Shown: piece after piece, positions 38,614-49,864 of the stretch
Numbering within the stretch: position 1 is the first letter of the stretch
How the letters are laid out: each line of letters begins with the position of its first letter
Assembly: GCA_030440445.1 (NCBI GenBank)
Contig: CP098528.1
Coordinates: forward strand, 2,604,001 to 2,668,000
Origin: Halomonas sp. KG2
GTDB lineage: Bacteria; Pseudomonadota; Gammaproteobacteria; Pseudomonadales; Halomonadaceae
Length of the DNA: 64,000 nt
Reading direction: 5' to 3'
Made by a program: the position numbers and the translations under genes
Notes under the pieces: generated by a model
Databases searched by the model: none
What the model was told of the DNA's origin: nothing
Seen by the model: only the letters and a program-made list of their open reading frames with translations

Positions 38614-39872
38614 TAGCCAGTCACCCTTTCCGGAACGGGTTTAGTCTTCTCCAGCTTGGTGTAGAACGGCATCAAGACAAAGAAGGCGAAATAAATCACG
38701 GTGCAGGCCTGGGCTAGTAGCGTCCTGCCCTCTGTCGATGGCAACACACCCAAAACACCAAGGATGACAAAGCTGATAGCAAACAGCGTCAGCATGGTTT
38801 TCGACATCCAACCTTTATAGCGCATTGAACGCACCGGACTACGATCCAGCCAGGGCAGAACGAACAATATTGCAATCGCAGCCCCCATAAAGATAACACC
38901 GAGGAACTTAGCGTCTAAGCCGAACACTGAGAAAGTGATTGCGCGAAGAATGGCATAGAAAGGCGTCATATACCAAACGGGCGCGATGTGATCAGGCGTT
39001 TGCAGCGGGTTAGCTTGATCAAAGTTTGGCTTTTCAATAAAGTAGCCGCCGCCTTCTGGGAAGTAGAACACCACTACACAGAAAACAAACAGGAAGACCG
39101 CAACACCCACCAAGTCTTTTACCGTGTAGTAAGGATGGAAGGGAATCCCATCCAACGGCACGCCTGCCTCATCTTTCTTCTGCTTAATATCAATACCGTC
39201 AGGGTTATTTGAACCCACTTCGTGTAGCGCAATAATATGCAGTACGACGAGCGCTAAAATAACAATTGGCAGAGCAACCACATGCAGTGCAAAGAAACGG
39301 TTGAGGGTAATACCTGAAATAAGGAAGTCACCACGCACCCACTGCGCCAGATCAGGGCCAATGCCAGGGATCGCTGAGAACAGCGAAATAATAACCTGAG
39401 CACCCCAGTAAGACATCTGACCCCATGGCAACAAATAGCCCATAAAGGCTTCTGCCATTAGCACCAGATAAATCGTCATACCAAACACCCACACTAATTC
39501 GCGAGGCGCCTTGTACGAACCATACAAAAGGCCACGGAACATATGCAGATAGACGACAAGAAAGAAGGCAGAAGCGCCGGTGGTGTGCATATAGCGAATC
39601 AGCCACCCCCACTCCACATCACGCATAATGTATTCGACAGAATCGAATGCACCTTCAGCAGAGGGGTTAAAGCTCATGGTTAACCAAACCCCGGTCAAGA
39701 TTTGGTTAACCAACGCCAGCAGCGCTAACGAGCCAAAGAAATACCAAAAGTTGAAGTTTTTAGGCGCGTAATATTTGGAAAGATGCTCTTGCCACATTTG
39801 AGTGGCAGGGAAGCGATCATCTACCCAACGCATGAGGCCCTTTTCCGCCTTGGCTTTATTCGGATTACCCAT
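38613..39872 (-). CDS. petB: Cytochrome b of the bc1 complex
   Basis: Membrane subunit that holds two b haems and the Qo and Qi quinone sites. It has 419 residues with eight TM helices. The Qo-site motif PVWYMTPFYAIL and the His ligands in RYMHTTGASAFFLVVYLHMFRG and FFALHVVALPIVILALVVLHI are visible. It starts by sharing a base with the petA stop. The gene is full length, so it is the fused bc1 type and not the split b6/IV form. Confidence 0.97.
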   Translation of the reverse strand: MGNPNKAKAEKGLMRWVDDRFPATQMWQEHLSKYYAPKNFNFWYFFGSLALLALVNQILTGVWLTMSFNPSAEGAFDSVEYIMRDVEWGWLIRYMHTTGASAFFLVVYLHMFRGLLYGSYKAPRELVWVFGMTIYLVLMAEAFMGYLLPWGQMSYWGAQVIISLFSAIPGIGPDLAQWVRGDFLISGITLNRFFALHVVALPIVILALVVLHIIALHEVGSNNPDGIDIKQKKDEAGVPLDGIPFHPYYTVKDLVGVAVFLFVFCVVVFYFPEGGGYFIEKPNFDQANPLQTPDHIAPVWYMTPFYAILRAITFSVFGLDAKFLGVIFMGAAIAILFVLPWLDRSPVRSMRYKGWMSKTMLTLFAISFVILGVLGVLPSTEGRTLLAQACTVIYFAFFVLMPFYTKLEKTKPVPERVTG

Positions 39873-40471
39873 CAGGCAGCCTCCTCATCTTCGCCGACGA
39901 CAATAATGTCATCATTTTCAAAGCGGTAGGGTGGAACCTCAAGGTTGATCGGCGCAGGTACGTTATTGAACACGCGACCAGCCAAATCAAAGCGAGAACC
40001 ATGACATGGACAGAAGAAACCACCCGGCCAATTCTCCACCCCCACCCCTTCGGCATTCGGTTCAGGTCGGAACAGGGGCGAACAGCCCAAGTGCGTGCAA
40101 ATACCAATCAACACGCCTATTTCCGGCTTGATAGAGCGCAAACCACCTTGGATATACGCTGGCTGCTGCGGCACTTCCGAATCAGGATCCGCTAAACTGT
40201 CGGCACCTAACGCCTCAGTTCGCTCGATCATTTCCGGCGTACGATTAATAATCCAAATCGGCCGACCGCGCCACTCAACGGTCATACGCTGCCCAGGCTC
40301 AAGCTTCGATATATCAGCTTGAACAGGCGCACCTGCCGCTCTTGCCCTGGCACTAGGCTGCCAAGAAGCCACAAAGGGGACCGCAACCCCGACAGCGCCC
40401 ACCGCCCCCACAACGGAGGTGGCGCCTACAAGGAAACGGCGCCGACCTTTGTTTACGCCGTTATCTGCCAT
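39872..40471 (-). CDS. petA: Rieske iron-sulfur protein of the bc1 complex
   Basis: Carries the [2Fe-2S] cluster that passes electrons from ubiquinol to cytochrome c1. It has 199 residues with a twin-arginine-type N-terminus (GRRRFLVGATSVVGAVG) that doubles as membrane anchor. The cluster ligands are in CTHLGC (Cys125, His127) and CPCHG (Cys154, His157), with the disulfide Cys130 and Cys156 present. It is the first gene of petABC. Confidence 0.97.
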   Translation of the reverse strand: MADNGVNKGRRRFLVGATSVVGAVGAVGVAVPFVASWQPSARARAAGAPVQADISKLEPGQRMTVEWRGRPIWIINRTPEMIERTEALGADSLADPDSEVPQQPAYIQGGLRSIKPEIGVLIGICTHLGCSPLFRPEPNAEGVGVENWPGGFFCPCHGSRFDLAGRVFNNVPAPINLEVPPYRFENDDIIVVGEDEEAA

Positions 40472-40630
40472 TTCTGGTTTCTCCCATCAGCTTACCCGTT
40501 CCGCCGCAAAGGCGTCTTGCGACGACGAATATCAAATACGCTCTATGTTAAAAAAACAAAGCGCTCTGCACAAGAACAACCGCCCGTGACCATGGTGGTA
40601 TAAGCGTTATAATTTTTTGATATTCCAATA

Positions 40631-40663
40631 AAAAGCGCCCAGGTCTTTGACCTGGGCGCTTTT
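40631..40663 (-). terminator. Terminator of rplM-rpsI
   Basis: AAAAGCGCCCAGGTC and GACCTGGGCGCTTTT form a perfect 15-bp stem around TTT. It lies just after the rpsI stop on the minus strand; T-runs flank it. Confidence 0.93.
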
Positions 40664-40679
40664 GCCGCATAGCGTGAAA

Positions 40680-41069
40680 TTAACGCTTAGAGAACTGCGG
40701 ACGACGACGTGCTTTACGCAGACCGACTTTCTTACGCTCAACCTGACGAGCATCGCGGGTTACATAACCAGCGGCGCGCAACGTTGGACGCAGGTCTTCA
40801 TTGTAGTTCATCAGGGCGCGAGTAATACCGTGACGAATGGCACCTGCTTGAGAGGAACCACCACCGCCAGCAACAGTGACGAATATGTCAAACTGATTCA
40901 GCGTTTCAGTCAACTCAAGCGGCTGACGAACAACCATACGACCAGTTACACGACCAAAATACAGGTCAAGGTCTTTATCGTTGACAGTAATTTTGCCAGA
41001 GCCCGGCTTCATAAACACGCGAGCGGTGGAAGTCTTGCGGCGCCCGGTACCGTAATACTGCTGTGTCAT
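40680..41069 (-). CDS. rpsI: 30S ribosomal protein S9
   Basis: Small-subunit head protein whose C-terminal tail contacts P-site tRNA. It has 129 residues, with [19 protein letters not shown] at the start, [15 protein letters not shown] in the middle and the basic tail [11 protein letters not shown] that reaches the P site. It follows rplM by 13 nt. Confidence 0.98.
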   Translation of the reverse strand: MTQQYYGTGRRKTSTARVFMKPGSGKITVNDKDLDLYFGRVTGRMVVRQPLELTETLNQFDIFVTVAGGGGSSQAGAIRHGITRALMNYNEDLRPTLRAAGYVTRDARQVERKKVGLRKARRRPQFSKR

Positions 41070-41082
41070 GGCGAAGATTTCC

Positions 41083-41511
41083 TCAGATGTTCAGTTCAAG
41101 CGGCTGTTGGGCAGCATGCGGATGCTCGGCACCGGCGTACACTTTTAATTTTGAGTACATGGCGCGACCCAAAGGACCTTTCGGCAACATACCTTTAACG
41201 GCAGACTCAATAATGCGCTCAGGGGCATGATCAAGCATTTTGTCGAATGTCATAGAGCGCAGACCGCCCGGGTAACCAGTGTGGCGGTAGTAGGTTTTAG
41301 CCTTCGCCTTGTTGCCGGTCACATGGACTTTTTCAGCGTTGATAACAACAATGTAATCGCCAGTATCAACGTGAGGAGTAAATTCGGGCTTATGCTTGCC
41401 ACGCAGGCGGCGAGCAATCTCGGTTGCCAGACGACCGAGCGTTTTGTCCGTAGCGTCGACTACGTACCAGTCGCGCTGGACGGACTGCGGCTTAGCACTG
41501 AACGTCTTCAT
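41083..41511 (-). CDS. rplM: 50S ribosomal protein L13
   Basis: Large-subunit assembly protein, 142 residues from the ATG at 41511 ([11 protein letters not shown]), the usual length. [19 protein letters not shown] and the [17 protein letters not shown] segment identify it. In E. coli L13 represses its own operon by acting on the leader. Here the predicted leader is about 110 nt with two small hairpins (CGCT/AGCG and GTGTT/AACAC), so similar feedback is plausible. Confidence 0.98.
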   Translation of the reverse strand: MKTFSAKPQSVQRDWYVVDATDKTLGRLATEIARRLRGKHKPEFTPHVDTGDYIVVINAEKVHVTGNKAKAKTYYRHTGYPGGLRSMTFDKMLDHAPERIIESAVKGMLPKGPLGRAMYSKLKVYAGAEHPHAAQQPLELNI

Positions 41512-41627
41512 GGATAAAATCACCAGATTAAGTGTGTTGGGTAGCTAACACCGCTACGTAAGCGATGAAGCACCATCCCTATTTTTTTTGGTTGCCAGAA
41601 AAAACCAGCAACATGCAGCGAGGCGGC

Positions 41628-41656
41628 ATTCTACAGCAAGTATCGCCGCAAGTTAA
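41628..41656 (-). promoter_or_regulatory. Promoter of rplM-rpsI
   Basis: -35 TTAACT (41651-41656), a 17-nt spacer, and -10 TAGAAT (41628-41633). A GC-rich discriminator (GCCGCC) follows, as in stringently controlled ribosomal promoters. AT-rich DNA upstream could act as an UP element, including two TTATTGATAT copies at 41673-41682 and 41688-41697. Confidence 0.7.
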
Positions 41657-41735
41657 GTACCGCCACTCTTTTTTATTGATATCGCTCTTATTGATATTAG
41701 TGTTGCCTGCATCGTGTTTATCGGCGCACCCGATA

Positions 41736-42917
41736 CTAGGGCTTATGGGGTAGCGCTAAATACTCTTTAGACTGCATTTCCTGCAGACGCGACAGCGTCC
41801 GCTGAAATTCAAAGGTCAGCTTTCCATCGCTATACAGCGCTTCAACTGGCGCCTCTGCCGACATCAATAGCTTAACCCCGCGATCATAAAACTCGTCAAC
41901 CATATTAATAAAGCGGCGAGCCTGATCGTCTGTTTTTGCATTCATCTGAGTGACGTTGGATACCAAAACCGTATGAAATTCTCTGGCAAGCTCAATGTAA
42001 TCATTCTGGCTACGCGGCCCATCACAGAGTTCGACAAATTCAAACCATGCCACATCGTCGTGGAGTCGGCGCGTCTTTAAAACACGATGATTAATCTCAA
42101 GAGGCGCCCCCTCCTCACCCTCATGGCCAGCTATTTCTCTGAAGCTTCTGCTTAGCTCTTGCTCAGCCGCTTCATCAAGCGGCGCATGAAAAATCTCAGC
42201 CCGCTCTAAGGCACGCAATCGGTAATCAACACCAGAATCGACGTTGACGACCTCGCAGTGACGATTCACTAGCTCAATGGCGGGAACAAACCGTGCGCGC
42301 TGCAACCCATCTTTGTAAAGGTCATTTGGCACTATATTTGATGTCGCCACCAACACCACGCCACGCTCAAACAGCGCTTCAAGCAAATTTGCCAAGATCA
42401 TTGCATCGGTAATATCTTTGACAAAAAACTCATCAAAGCAGATGACGCGCGCCTCAGCAGCAAACTTGCCAGCAATCAGCGTCAATGGGTTCTTCTCGCC
42501 CTTATAGTGAGTCAACTCATTGTGGACACGCTGCATAAAACGATGAAAATGGGTGCGCATTTTTTCAGGGAACGGCAACGCCTCGTAGAAAGTATCGACT
42601 AGATACGTTTTCCCACGCCCCACACCTCCCCAAAAGTAGAGCCCCTTAACATCAGGCAGCACTGGCCCGCCGGCACTGACCTTTTTACCAAGCAGCCCGG
42701 CAACTTTTGCCTTTAACCCTTTGTTAGCAACGACGGCTTTAGGAGCACTAGCAGGTATGGCTAGCAGCTCATCATAAAGGCGCTGAAGATGCTTAACCGC
42801 CTGCTCTTGAGCAGGGTCGTACTGAAAATCGTCACGCTTTAAGTCTTCCTGATACCGCGCAAAAGGCGTTAATCGGCTCGCCTGCTCGCTGTCTTGACGT
42901 GCAGATAATGATGACAT
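41736..42917 (-). CDS. zapE: Cell division ATPase ZapE (AFG1 family)
   Basis: AAA ATPase that acts at the Z-ring late in constriction in E. coli. It has 393 residues from the ATG at 42917 with GGGAG upstream; the longer frame to 43040 is not needed. Walker A is GGVGRGKT (97-104), Walker B is VICFDEFFVKDITDAM, and VLVATSNIVPNDLYKDGLQR is sensor-region sequence typical of AFG1-like proteins. It is divergent from zapG, another division gene. Confidence 0.94.
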   Translation of the reverse strand: MSSLSARQDSEQASRLTPFARYQEDLKRDDFQYDPAQEQAVKHLQRLYDELLAIPASAPKAVVANKGLKAKVAGLLGKKVSAGGPVLPDVKGLYFWGGVGRGKTYLVDTFYEALPFPEKMRTHFHRFMQRVHNELTHYKGEKNPLTLIAGKFAAEARVICFDEFFVKDITDAMILANLLEALFERGVVLVATSNIVPNDLYKDGLQRARFVPAIELVNRHCEVVNVDSGVDYRLRALERAEIFHAPLDEAAEQELSRSFREIAGHEGEEGAPLEINHRVLKTRRLHDDVAWFEFVELCDGPRSQNDYIELAREFHTVLVSNVTQMNAKTDDQARRFINMVDEFYDRGVKLLMSAEAPVEALYSDGKLTFEFQRTLSRLQEMQSKEYLALPHKP

Positions 42918-43149
42918 CAACTCGCTCCCACAGCACACATCGTGAACGGAACTGTGACGTTGTAAGAACACAGCCTGCCCAAATAAAAAAACAATATTAT
43001 ACGCTGCATAATAACTGAGCGCATGAGCGGATTGACCCAACCGACGGATACGCGCCTATAATGGTCACGCTTTGTTAAGCTGTTTGTTAAACTATTTGCC
43101 AAACCCCGCCATGCGCCTGGTGGCGTGCATCATCTCTAGGGAGAATACT

Positions 43150-43596
43150 GTGGAAGCAAGCTCGCCATTCACTTTTACGATTATCGGTCTCGTTATTGGA
43201 TTTGTTATCGGCTTGGCGTGTTATCGCCTGTTCAGCAAAAGCCAACGTGACCACGCTACATTAAAGCAGGCTTTGCTTGAGCGTGAACATCAAATAGCCG
43301 AGCTTAAGAAAGGCATGGGAAGCCATCTCACTGGCATCCAGCAGCACATCATTAATATTCGCCAGGAAACTGATCGGCTAGAACAGCAAATAGACAGCGA
43401 AGCTGCTGAATGGAAACTGGAAACGGCCATAACACCTTCCACAAACAAACTCACGCCTAGCACAGAGGATGAAGGTGATGTTAACACTCCGCGTGATTAT
43501 GCAGATGGCAAAAGCGGTACGTTATCCGAGGACTTTGGCCTAAAAGGCAGCTTGAAAGAACATGACGAGCCCGCCCCGCAACCCCCTCGTTATTAA
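43150..43596 (+). CDS. zapG: DUF1043 membrane protein ZapG (YhcB)
   Basis: Bitopic inner-membrane protein of the YhcB family, linked to division and envelope coordination. It has 148 residues from the GTG at 43150, chosen for AGGGAG upstream. An N-terminal TM helix (FTIIGLVIGFVIGLACY) is followed by a coiled coil (HATLKQALLEREHQIAELKKG) and a disordered acidic C-terminus ending in EPAPQPPRY. Its neighbour zapE supports a division role. Confidence 0.88.
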   Translation: MEASSPFTFTIIGLVIGFVIGLACYRLFSKSQRDHATLKQALLEREHQIAELKKGMGSHLTGIQQHIINIRQETDRLEQQIDSEAAEWKLETAITPSTNKLTPSTEDEGDVNTPRDYADGKSGTLSEDFGLKGSLKEHDEPAPQPPRY

Positions 43597-43612
43597 TAAC
43601 TAACAAGGTCAA

Positions 43613-43641
43613 AGCATCCGCATAGCAAACCGCTGCGGATG
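43613..43641. terminator. Hairpin between the convergent zapG and NIF3 genes
   Basis: GCATCCGCA and TGCGGATGC form a 9-bp stem around an 11-nt loop. It is placed between two convergent stop codons, with no strong T-run. Confidence 0.55.
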
Positions 43642-43658
43642 CCTTGCACAAGTTAGCG

Positions 43659-44420
43659 CTAGGCGGGATTATCGATATCGACAAATCGATGCTCTACATC
43701 ATACTCACTCGCCAACCACTCACCCAGCGCCTGAACACCAAAACGCTCAGTAGCATGGTGACCAGCAGCAATGTAATGAATACCCATCTCTCTAGCTAGG
43801 TGCGTCGTGCGCTCTGATATTTCCCCAGACACGAAAACTTGCGCGCCTGCATCGTAAGCCGCCGTAATCATGTCTTGAGCGCCTCCGGTGCACCATGCGA
43901 CCCGTTCCACAGAGCCAACTAAAGGCGATTCAACCACTAAAGGCTCTCGATGGAGCACTGCAGCCAATTGACTGCCCAGCTCTGCAACGCTTAGCGGCTC
44001 AGCCAATCGGCCGGACCATAACAGTCCTTCGCCAAGCTCACCATCAATGCATCCCTCGACCTTCCACCCCAGACGCTTGGCCAGCTCGGCATTATTGCCA
44101 AACGCGGCATGCGCATCTAATGGCAAGTGATAAGCCAGCAAGCTCATCTCGTTATCCAGCAGCATTTTAATTCGCTTCTGCTTCATGCCAGTAATGGCCA
44201 CCGGTTCGTTTTTCCAGAAATAGCCATGGTGTACTAACACCATGTCCGCTCGCCAAGCGACCGCCTCCTCCAATAACGCCTGACATGCCGTCACCCCTGA
44301 CATCACCCGCGTTACAGTGTCACGCCCCTCCACCTGAAGGCCGTTAACGGTAAAATCTTTAAATTGCGATGAGCGCAATTGATGGTCGCATGCAGCAACT
44401 AGTTGGTCACGATGGATCAC
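43659..44420 (-). CDS. NIF3-family dinuclear-metal protein (YbgI-like)
   Basis: A 253-residue member of the NIF3/YbgI family; a GTP cyclohydrolase I-type role has been suggested but function is not settled. Metal-ligand histidines are visible in LVHHGYFWKNEP, AYHLPLDAH and AAGHHATERFG. The family sequence VNGLQVEGRDTVTRVMSGVTA opens the fold. It is divergent from degS and convergent with zapG. Confidence 0.93.
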   Translation of the reverse strand: MIHRDQLVAACDHQLRSSQFKDFTVNGLQVEGRDTVTRVMSGVTACQALLEEAVAWRADMVLVHHGYFWKNEPVAITGMKQKRIKMLLDNEMSLLAYHLPLDAHAAFGNNAELAKRLGWKVEGCIDGELGEGLLWSGRLAEPLSVAELGSQLAAVLHREPLVVESPLVGSVERVAWCTGGAQDMITAAYDAGAQVFVSGEISERTTHLAREMGIHYIAAGHHATERFGVQALGEWLASEYDVEHRFVDIDNPA

Positions 44421-44558
44421 ACTGACTCCTTAACCGATTAACAAGCTATCGTGAGGAACATCTCAATAAAGTGTTACGATGGAACTATTGTAAATCTCGC
44501 TTCGCGTTATCGCGAACCTCGCGACCATTTAGACTATCACCCGCTGAGGAAATTTCGC

Positions 44559-45803
44559 ATGCACCGCTCTGTGCTGCCCTATATATGGCCAATTATCACC
44601 GGGCTATTGCTCGCCGCCTTGGTGCTACTTGCTTTCCCAGAGTATTTGCCCAATCCGTTTCGGCAAACGCCACCCGCAACGGTCGAACCCCCTACTTCGC
44701 TGGTGCCTACTAGCGGAGAGTCGGCAGCCAATCGACCCGCCCCAGAGATTCGCCAAGCAGAACCGCTCAACCGCAACCAAGGGCCTGCAAGCTACTCCAA
44801 CGCTGTTAACCAAGCGGCGCCAGCCGTGGTTAATATCTATTCATCACGCATTGTTGAACGCGATCAGCATCCACTGATGTCCGATCCTTTTTTCCAGCAG
44901 TTCTTCAGCGGCGACGATGCAACCACTCAGCAGCGAATGCTGTCGAGCCTGGGCTCTGGCGTTATCGTCAGCCATGACGGCTACGTGCTAACCAATCATC
45001 ATGTCATTAATGGCGCCGATCAAATACAGGTAGCACTTCGCGATGGCCGGGAAACACTTGCTGAGGTAATTGGCACTGACCCAGAAAGCGACCTTGCCGT
45101 TTTACGCATTACCCTTGATGACTTGCCAGTAATTGAGCTTGCCGATTCAGAACAGGTAGCCGTAGGCGATGTAGCACTTGCTATTGGCAATCCTTTCGGC
45201 GTGGGGCAAACCGTTACCATGGGCATTATCAGCGCGACGGGGCGCAGCCACTTAGGTTTAAATGCCTACGAGGACTTCATTCAAACAGACGCAGCGATAA
45301 ATCCAGGCAATTCCGGGGGCGCATTAGTCAACCCTGACGGCGCTTTAGTGGGCATTAATACGGCTATTTTCTCACGGTCAGGGGGATCACAAGGGATTGG
45401 CTTCGCAATTCCAGCCAACCTTGCCCACAGCATCTTGAATGAACTGGTTACCCGCGGTCGCGTCATACGCGGCTGGCTAGGCATAGAAGCACAAGCACTC
45501 TCCCGCGAGCTGGCCGCATCGTTTGGGTTAAGAACTCCTCAAGGCGTGATCGTCGCTGGCGTTGTGAAAGACGGGCCTGCCGCTAAAGCAGGCTTACAGC
45601 CCGGCGATGTTTTGCTGTCTATTGACGGTCAAGTGATTTTGGATGCTCGGGTAACAATGAGCGCGATTGCTTCCATTCCACCCGGCACAAAACTACCGCT
45701 GACGATCGTACGAAGCGGTGAACGTATGGACATGACACTGGAAGTAGGTGAACGGCCGGTACCCATTAATGCTACGTCAGGAGAGCATCAGAGCGACTCG
45801 TAA
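44559..45803 (+). CDS. degS: Membrane-anchored serine protease DegS/AlgW
   Basis: HtrA-family periplasmic protease; DegS/AlgW cleaves the anti-sigma factor RseA/MucA to start the sigma-E envelope-stress response. It has 414 residues from the ATG at 44559 (GAGGA upstream). A TM anchor at about 8-28 is followed by the trypsin-like domain with triad His148, Asp178 and Ser252 (GNSGG), then one PDZ domain (GLQPGDVLLSIDGQ). One PDZ and an anchor separate it from DegP. Placement next to his genes matches algW in Pseudomonas. Confidence 0.9.
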   Translation: MHRSVLPYIWPIITGLLLAALVLLAFPEYLPNPFRQTPPATVEPPTSLVPTSGESAANRPAPEIRQAEPLNRNQGPASYSNAVNQAAPAVVNIYSSRIVERDQHPLMSDPFFQQFFSGDDATTQQRMLSSLGSGVIVSHDGYVLTNHHVINGADQIQVALRDGRETLAEVIGTDPESDLAVLRITLDDLPVIELADSEQVAVGDVALAIGNPFGVGQTVTMGIISATGRSHLGLNAYEDFIQTDAAINPGNSGGALVNPDGALVGINTAIFSRSGGSQGIGFAIPANLAHSILNELVTRGRVIRGWLGIEAQALSRELAASFGLRTPQGVIVAGVVKDGPAAKAGLQPGDVLLSIDGQVILDARVTMSAIASIPPGTKLPLTIVRSGERMDMTLEVGERPVPINATSGEHQSDS

Positions 45804-45815
45804 GTCGCTCTGATG
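45786..45815 (+). terminator. Hairpin across the degS stop codon
   Basis: CATCAGAGCGACT and AGTCGCTCTGATG form a 13-bp stem with a 4-nt loop that includes part of the TAA stop. A run of eight T residues lies about 25 nt further on, so this is probably part of the end of the degS transcript. Confidence 0.6.
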
Positions 45816-45872
45816 GTTATCGACGCTTGTTCAGGCAGCGTTTTTTTTCAGACGGGCTTTTTCAGACAATAC

Positions 45873-47189
45873 TCAATCGTTAATACGATACTCCGCCGAA
45901 CGAGCATGGGCCGTCAGCGATTCGCCCCGGGCAAGTACAGAGGCTATTTTACCAAGCTCAGACGCACCGTCAGGCGAGCAGTGAATAATGGAGGAGCGTT
46001 TCTGGAAATCATACACCCCCAGTGGCGATGAAAAACGGGCGGTTCCAGACGTGGGCAGCACATGGTTCGGCCCTGCACAATAGTCACCCAGAGCTTCCGA
46101 CGTATGCCGCCCCATGAAGATAGCCCCAGCGTGACGCACGTCATCAAGCCAGTCGCCAGGCGCCTCGACTGAAAGCTCAAGGTGCTCCGGCGCAATACGG
46201 TTGATCAATTCAATGGCTTCGGCCTGATCTTGACATAGGATTAATGCCCCACGGCGCTGCAGCGAAGCACGGGCAATATCTTCCCGCTCAAGTGTCGGCA
46301 ACAATCGCTCTACTGAAGCTTCAACGGCATCCAGATGATCAGCATACCAACTAACAAAAATTGCCTGGGCATCCTCATCGTGCTCAGCCTGAGAGAATAA
46401 GTCCATTGCCAACCAATCCGGGTCTGTCTGACCGTCAGACACCACCATGATTTCAGAGGGACCGGCAATCATATCAATACCAACTTGACCAAATACCGCG
46501 CGCTTAGCAGTCGCCACGTAGATATTTCCAGGCCCTACAATTTTATCTACTCGCGGAACGCTTTCAGTTCCATAAGCAAGCGCCGCGACCGCCTGTGCGC
46601 CACCAATCGTGAACACATAATCGACGCCTGCCAGATGCGCAGCTGCCAGCACGAGATCATTCAGCACACCGTCCGGAGTCGGCACAACCATCACAATCTC
46701 GCGCACACCAGCCACATGGGCAGGGATAGCATTCATCAATACCGATGAAGGATAAGCGGCTTTCCCGCCTGGCACATAAATACCTGCGCGATCCAGCGGG
46801 GTGACCTTTTGGCCCAGCACCGTTCCATCAGCCTCTTCGTATTGCCACGAGCTTGGCTTCTGGCGCTCATGATAACGCCTAATACGCTCAGCGGCGGCTG
46901 ACAGCGCATTGCGCTGCTCAGCAGACAGACCGTCAAAGGCCTTTTTCAGTTGCTCAGGAGATAGGCGTAGCTGCTCCATACTTTCGACTGACAGGCGGTC
47001 AAAGCGATTTGTTGCCTCAACCACCGCACTATCACCTCGCCGTTTAACATCTGCCAATATCTCTTCAACACGAGCCTGTACTGCCTTATCAGACACCCCT
47101 TCCCAATCCAGCAGCGCGTCTAAATGCTGATGGAATGCCCCATCAACAGTCGAGAGACGGGCAATGGTGGCTGTGGACTTATCGCTCAT
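45873..47189 (-). CDS. hisD: Histidinol dehydrogenase
   Basis: NAD-dependent four-electron oxidation of L-histidinol to L-histidine, the last two steps of histidine synthesis. It has 438 residues from the ATG at 47189 with GAGG upstream. [10 protein letters not shown], the zinc-binding region with [11 protein letters not shown] and [12 protein letters not shown], and the C-terminal [14 protein letters not shown] are intact. It follows hisG by 13 nt. hisC, which often sits beside hisD in Pseudomonas, is not here. Confidence 0.97.
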   Translation of the reverse strand: MSDKSTATIARLSTVDGAFHQHLDALLDWEGVSDKAVQARVEEILADVKRRGDSAVVEATNRFDRLSVESMEQLRLSPEQLKKAFDGLSAEQRNALSAAAERIRRYHERQKPSSWQYEEADGTVLGQKVTPLDRAGIYVPGGKAAYPSSVLMNAIPAHVAGVREIVMVVPTPDGVLNDLVLAAAHLAGVDYVFTIGGAQAVAALAYGTESVPRVDKIVGPGNIYVATAKRAVFGQVGIDMIAGPSEIMVVSDGQTDPDWLAMDLFSQAEHDEDAQAIFVSWYADHLDAVEASVERLLPTLEREDIARASLQRRGALILCQDQAEAIELINRIAPEHLELSVEAPGDWLDDVRHAGAIFMGRHTSEALGDYCAGPNHVLPTSGTARFSSPLGVYDFQKRSSIIHCSPDGASELGKIASVLARGESLTAHARSAEYRIND

Positions 47190-47202
47190 GGTAAACCTCG
47201 TG

Positions 47203-47856
47203 TCATTCAATAGGCTGAGTCTGGCGCTTTTTAACCGCACTTTCTAGGCGGGCTAACAATGGTTTAATACGATCATGCTTCATGGTCATGGCGGCTTTAT
47301 TAACCACTAGGCGGGTGCTGATATGGGCAATGAGCTCACGAGGCTCCATACCATTGGCGCGTAGCGTATTGCCGGTATCCACGATATCAACAATTTCGTC
47401 GGCCAAATTCATCAGCGGAGCAAGCTCCATCGCCCCATAGAGCTTGATCACTTCGGCTTGAATACCCTGCTCCGCATAGTAACGCCTCGCTACGTTAACA
47501 AACTTAGTAGCTACACGACGACGCGCTTCAGCTGGCAACTGTCCCGTCACACCAGCAGTCATCAGCTTGCAGCGAGCGATATCCAAGTCTAGGGGCTCGT
47601 ATAGCCCTTCAGCCCCATGTTCAAGCAGAACATCTTTACCTGCAATGCCGACATCTGCGGCACCCAGCTGCACATAGGTCGGCACATCGGTTGCCCGTAT
47701 AATCACCAACTTTACGTCTGGCAAATTAGTATCAAACAACAGCTTACGGCTTTTACCCAAATCTTCTGCCGGGGTAATCCCCGCATCCGCCAACAACGGC
47801 AGCGTTTCGTCCAGAATACGCCCTTTTGAAAGGGCCAAAATCAGTTGCTTACTCAT
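47203..47856 (-). CDS. hisG: ATP phosphoribosyltransferase, short form HisG
   Basis: First step of histidine synthesis: condensation of ATP and PRPP. It has 217 residues and ends after the catalytic domain, so this is the short form that lacks the C-terminal regulatory domain. Short HisG needs a separate HisZ partner, not seen in this window. [28 protein letters not shown] and the PRPP loop ([16 protein letters not shown]) are present. Confidence 0.96.
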   Translation of the reverse strand: MSKQLILALSKGRILDETLPLLADAGITPAEDLGKSRKLLFDTNLPDVKLVIIRATDVPTYVQLGAADVGIAGKDVLLEHGAEGLYEPLDLDIARCKLMTAGVTGQLPAEARRRVATKFVNVARRYYAEQGIQAEVIKLYGAMELAPLMNLADEIVDIVDTGNTLRANGMEPRELIAHISTRLVVNKAAMTMKHDRIKPLLARLESAVKKRQTQPIE

Positions 47857-47884
47857 TATTCAGGCCAATGGTTAATAACATGGC

Positions 47885-49409
<1,525 letters not shown>

Positions 49410-49531
49410 AAGACAGGAAACTCCTTTGGGTCATTGAACTAGGTGGTTGAAATAGGGGGTCGTCGAATTAGAGAGGAACAGGGGGAACATGATAAAGAAA
49501 AGCGGCACGCTTGGCGATGCCAGACGAGCAC

Positions 49532-49864
49532 TCACGCTTCAGCGTTGGGCGAACCTATTAGCGCATCGAGCTCAGCGAGCGACGTTAAACGCTCAAGCGG
49601 AGCAGATAATGCAATCGACGTAACGACAATGCCTAGCGAGTGACACGCACGCAGCCATTCAAACAGAACGCTAATCGCCGCGCTACTTGCCTTTGAAACG
49701 CCTGAGAAATCGAGGACAACATCCGTTAATCGAGCGCTTTCAAGCCATTTAACGCCTGCAGCGGCCACATCGGCCGCTGCATTGACATTGAGATCACCCT
49801 GAACCGCCAGCGCGCAAGACTGCGCAATCAGCGAAACATGGGAGGTAGATAACAGCGTCGTCAC
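49532..49864 (-). CDS. mlaB: Phospholipid transport STAS protein MlaB
   Basis: Cytosolic STAS-domain subunit that stabilises the MlaFE transporter of the Mla system. It has 110 residues from a GTG that overlaps the mlaC stop (GTGA). A STAS core is visible (LAVQGDLNVNAAADVAAAG, LDFSGVSKASSAAISVLFEWL), with Ser/Thr residues at the usual helix cap. Assignment relies partly on its place at the end of mlaFEDCB. Confidence 0.9.
   Translation of the reverse strand: MTTLLSTSHVSLIAQSCALAVQGDLNVNAAADVAAAGVKWLESARLTDVVLDFSGVSKASSAAISVLFEWLRACHSLGIVVTSIALSAPLERLTSLAELDALIGSPNAEA

Noticed and set aside
40647..41198. 183-codon plus-strand frame across rpsI
   Set aside because: It is a shadow of the rpsI-rplM coding strand; the minus-strand proteins are unmistakable.
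43072..43149. 26-residue N-terminal extension of zapG
   Set aside because: The family starts just before the TM helix and the GTG at 43150 has an AGGGAG site; the upstream frame is likely leader sequence.
44451..44558. Longer N-terminus of degS
   Set aside because: The first 36 codons have no membrane or family features, while the ATG at 44559 has GAGGA and directly precedes the TM anchor.
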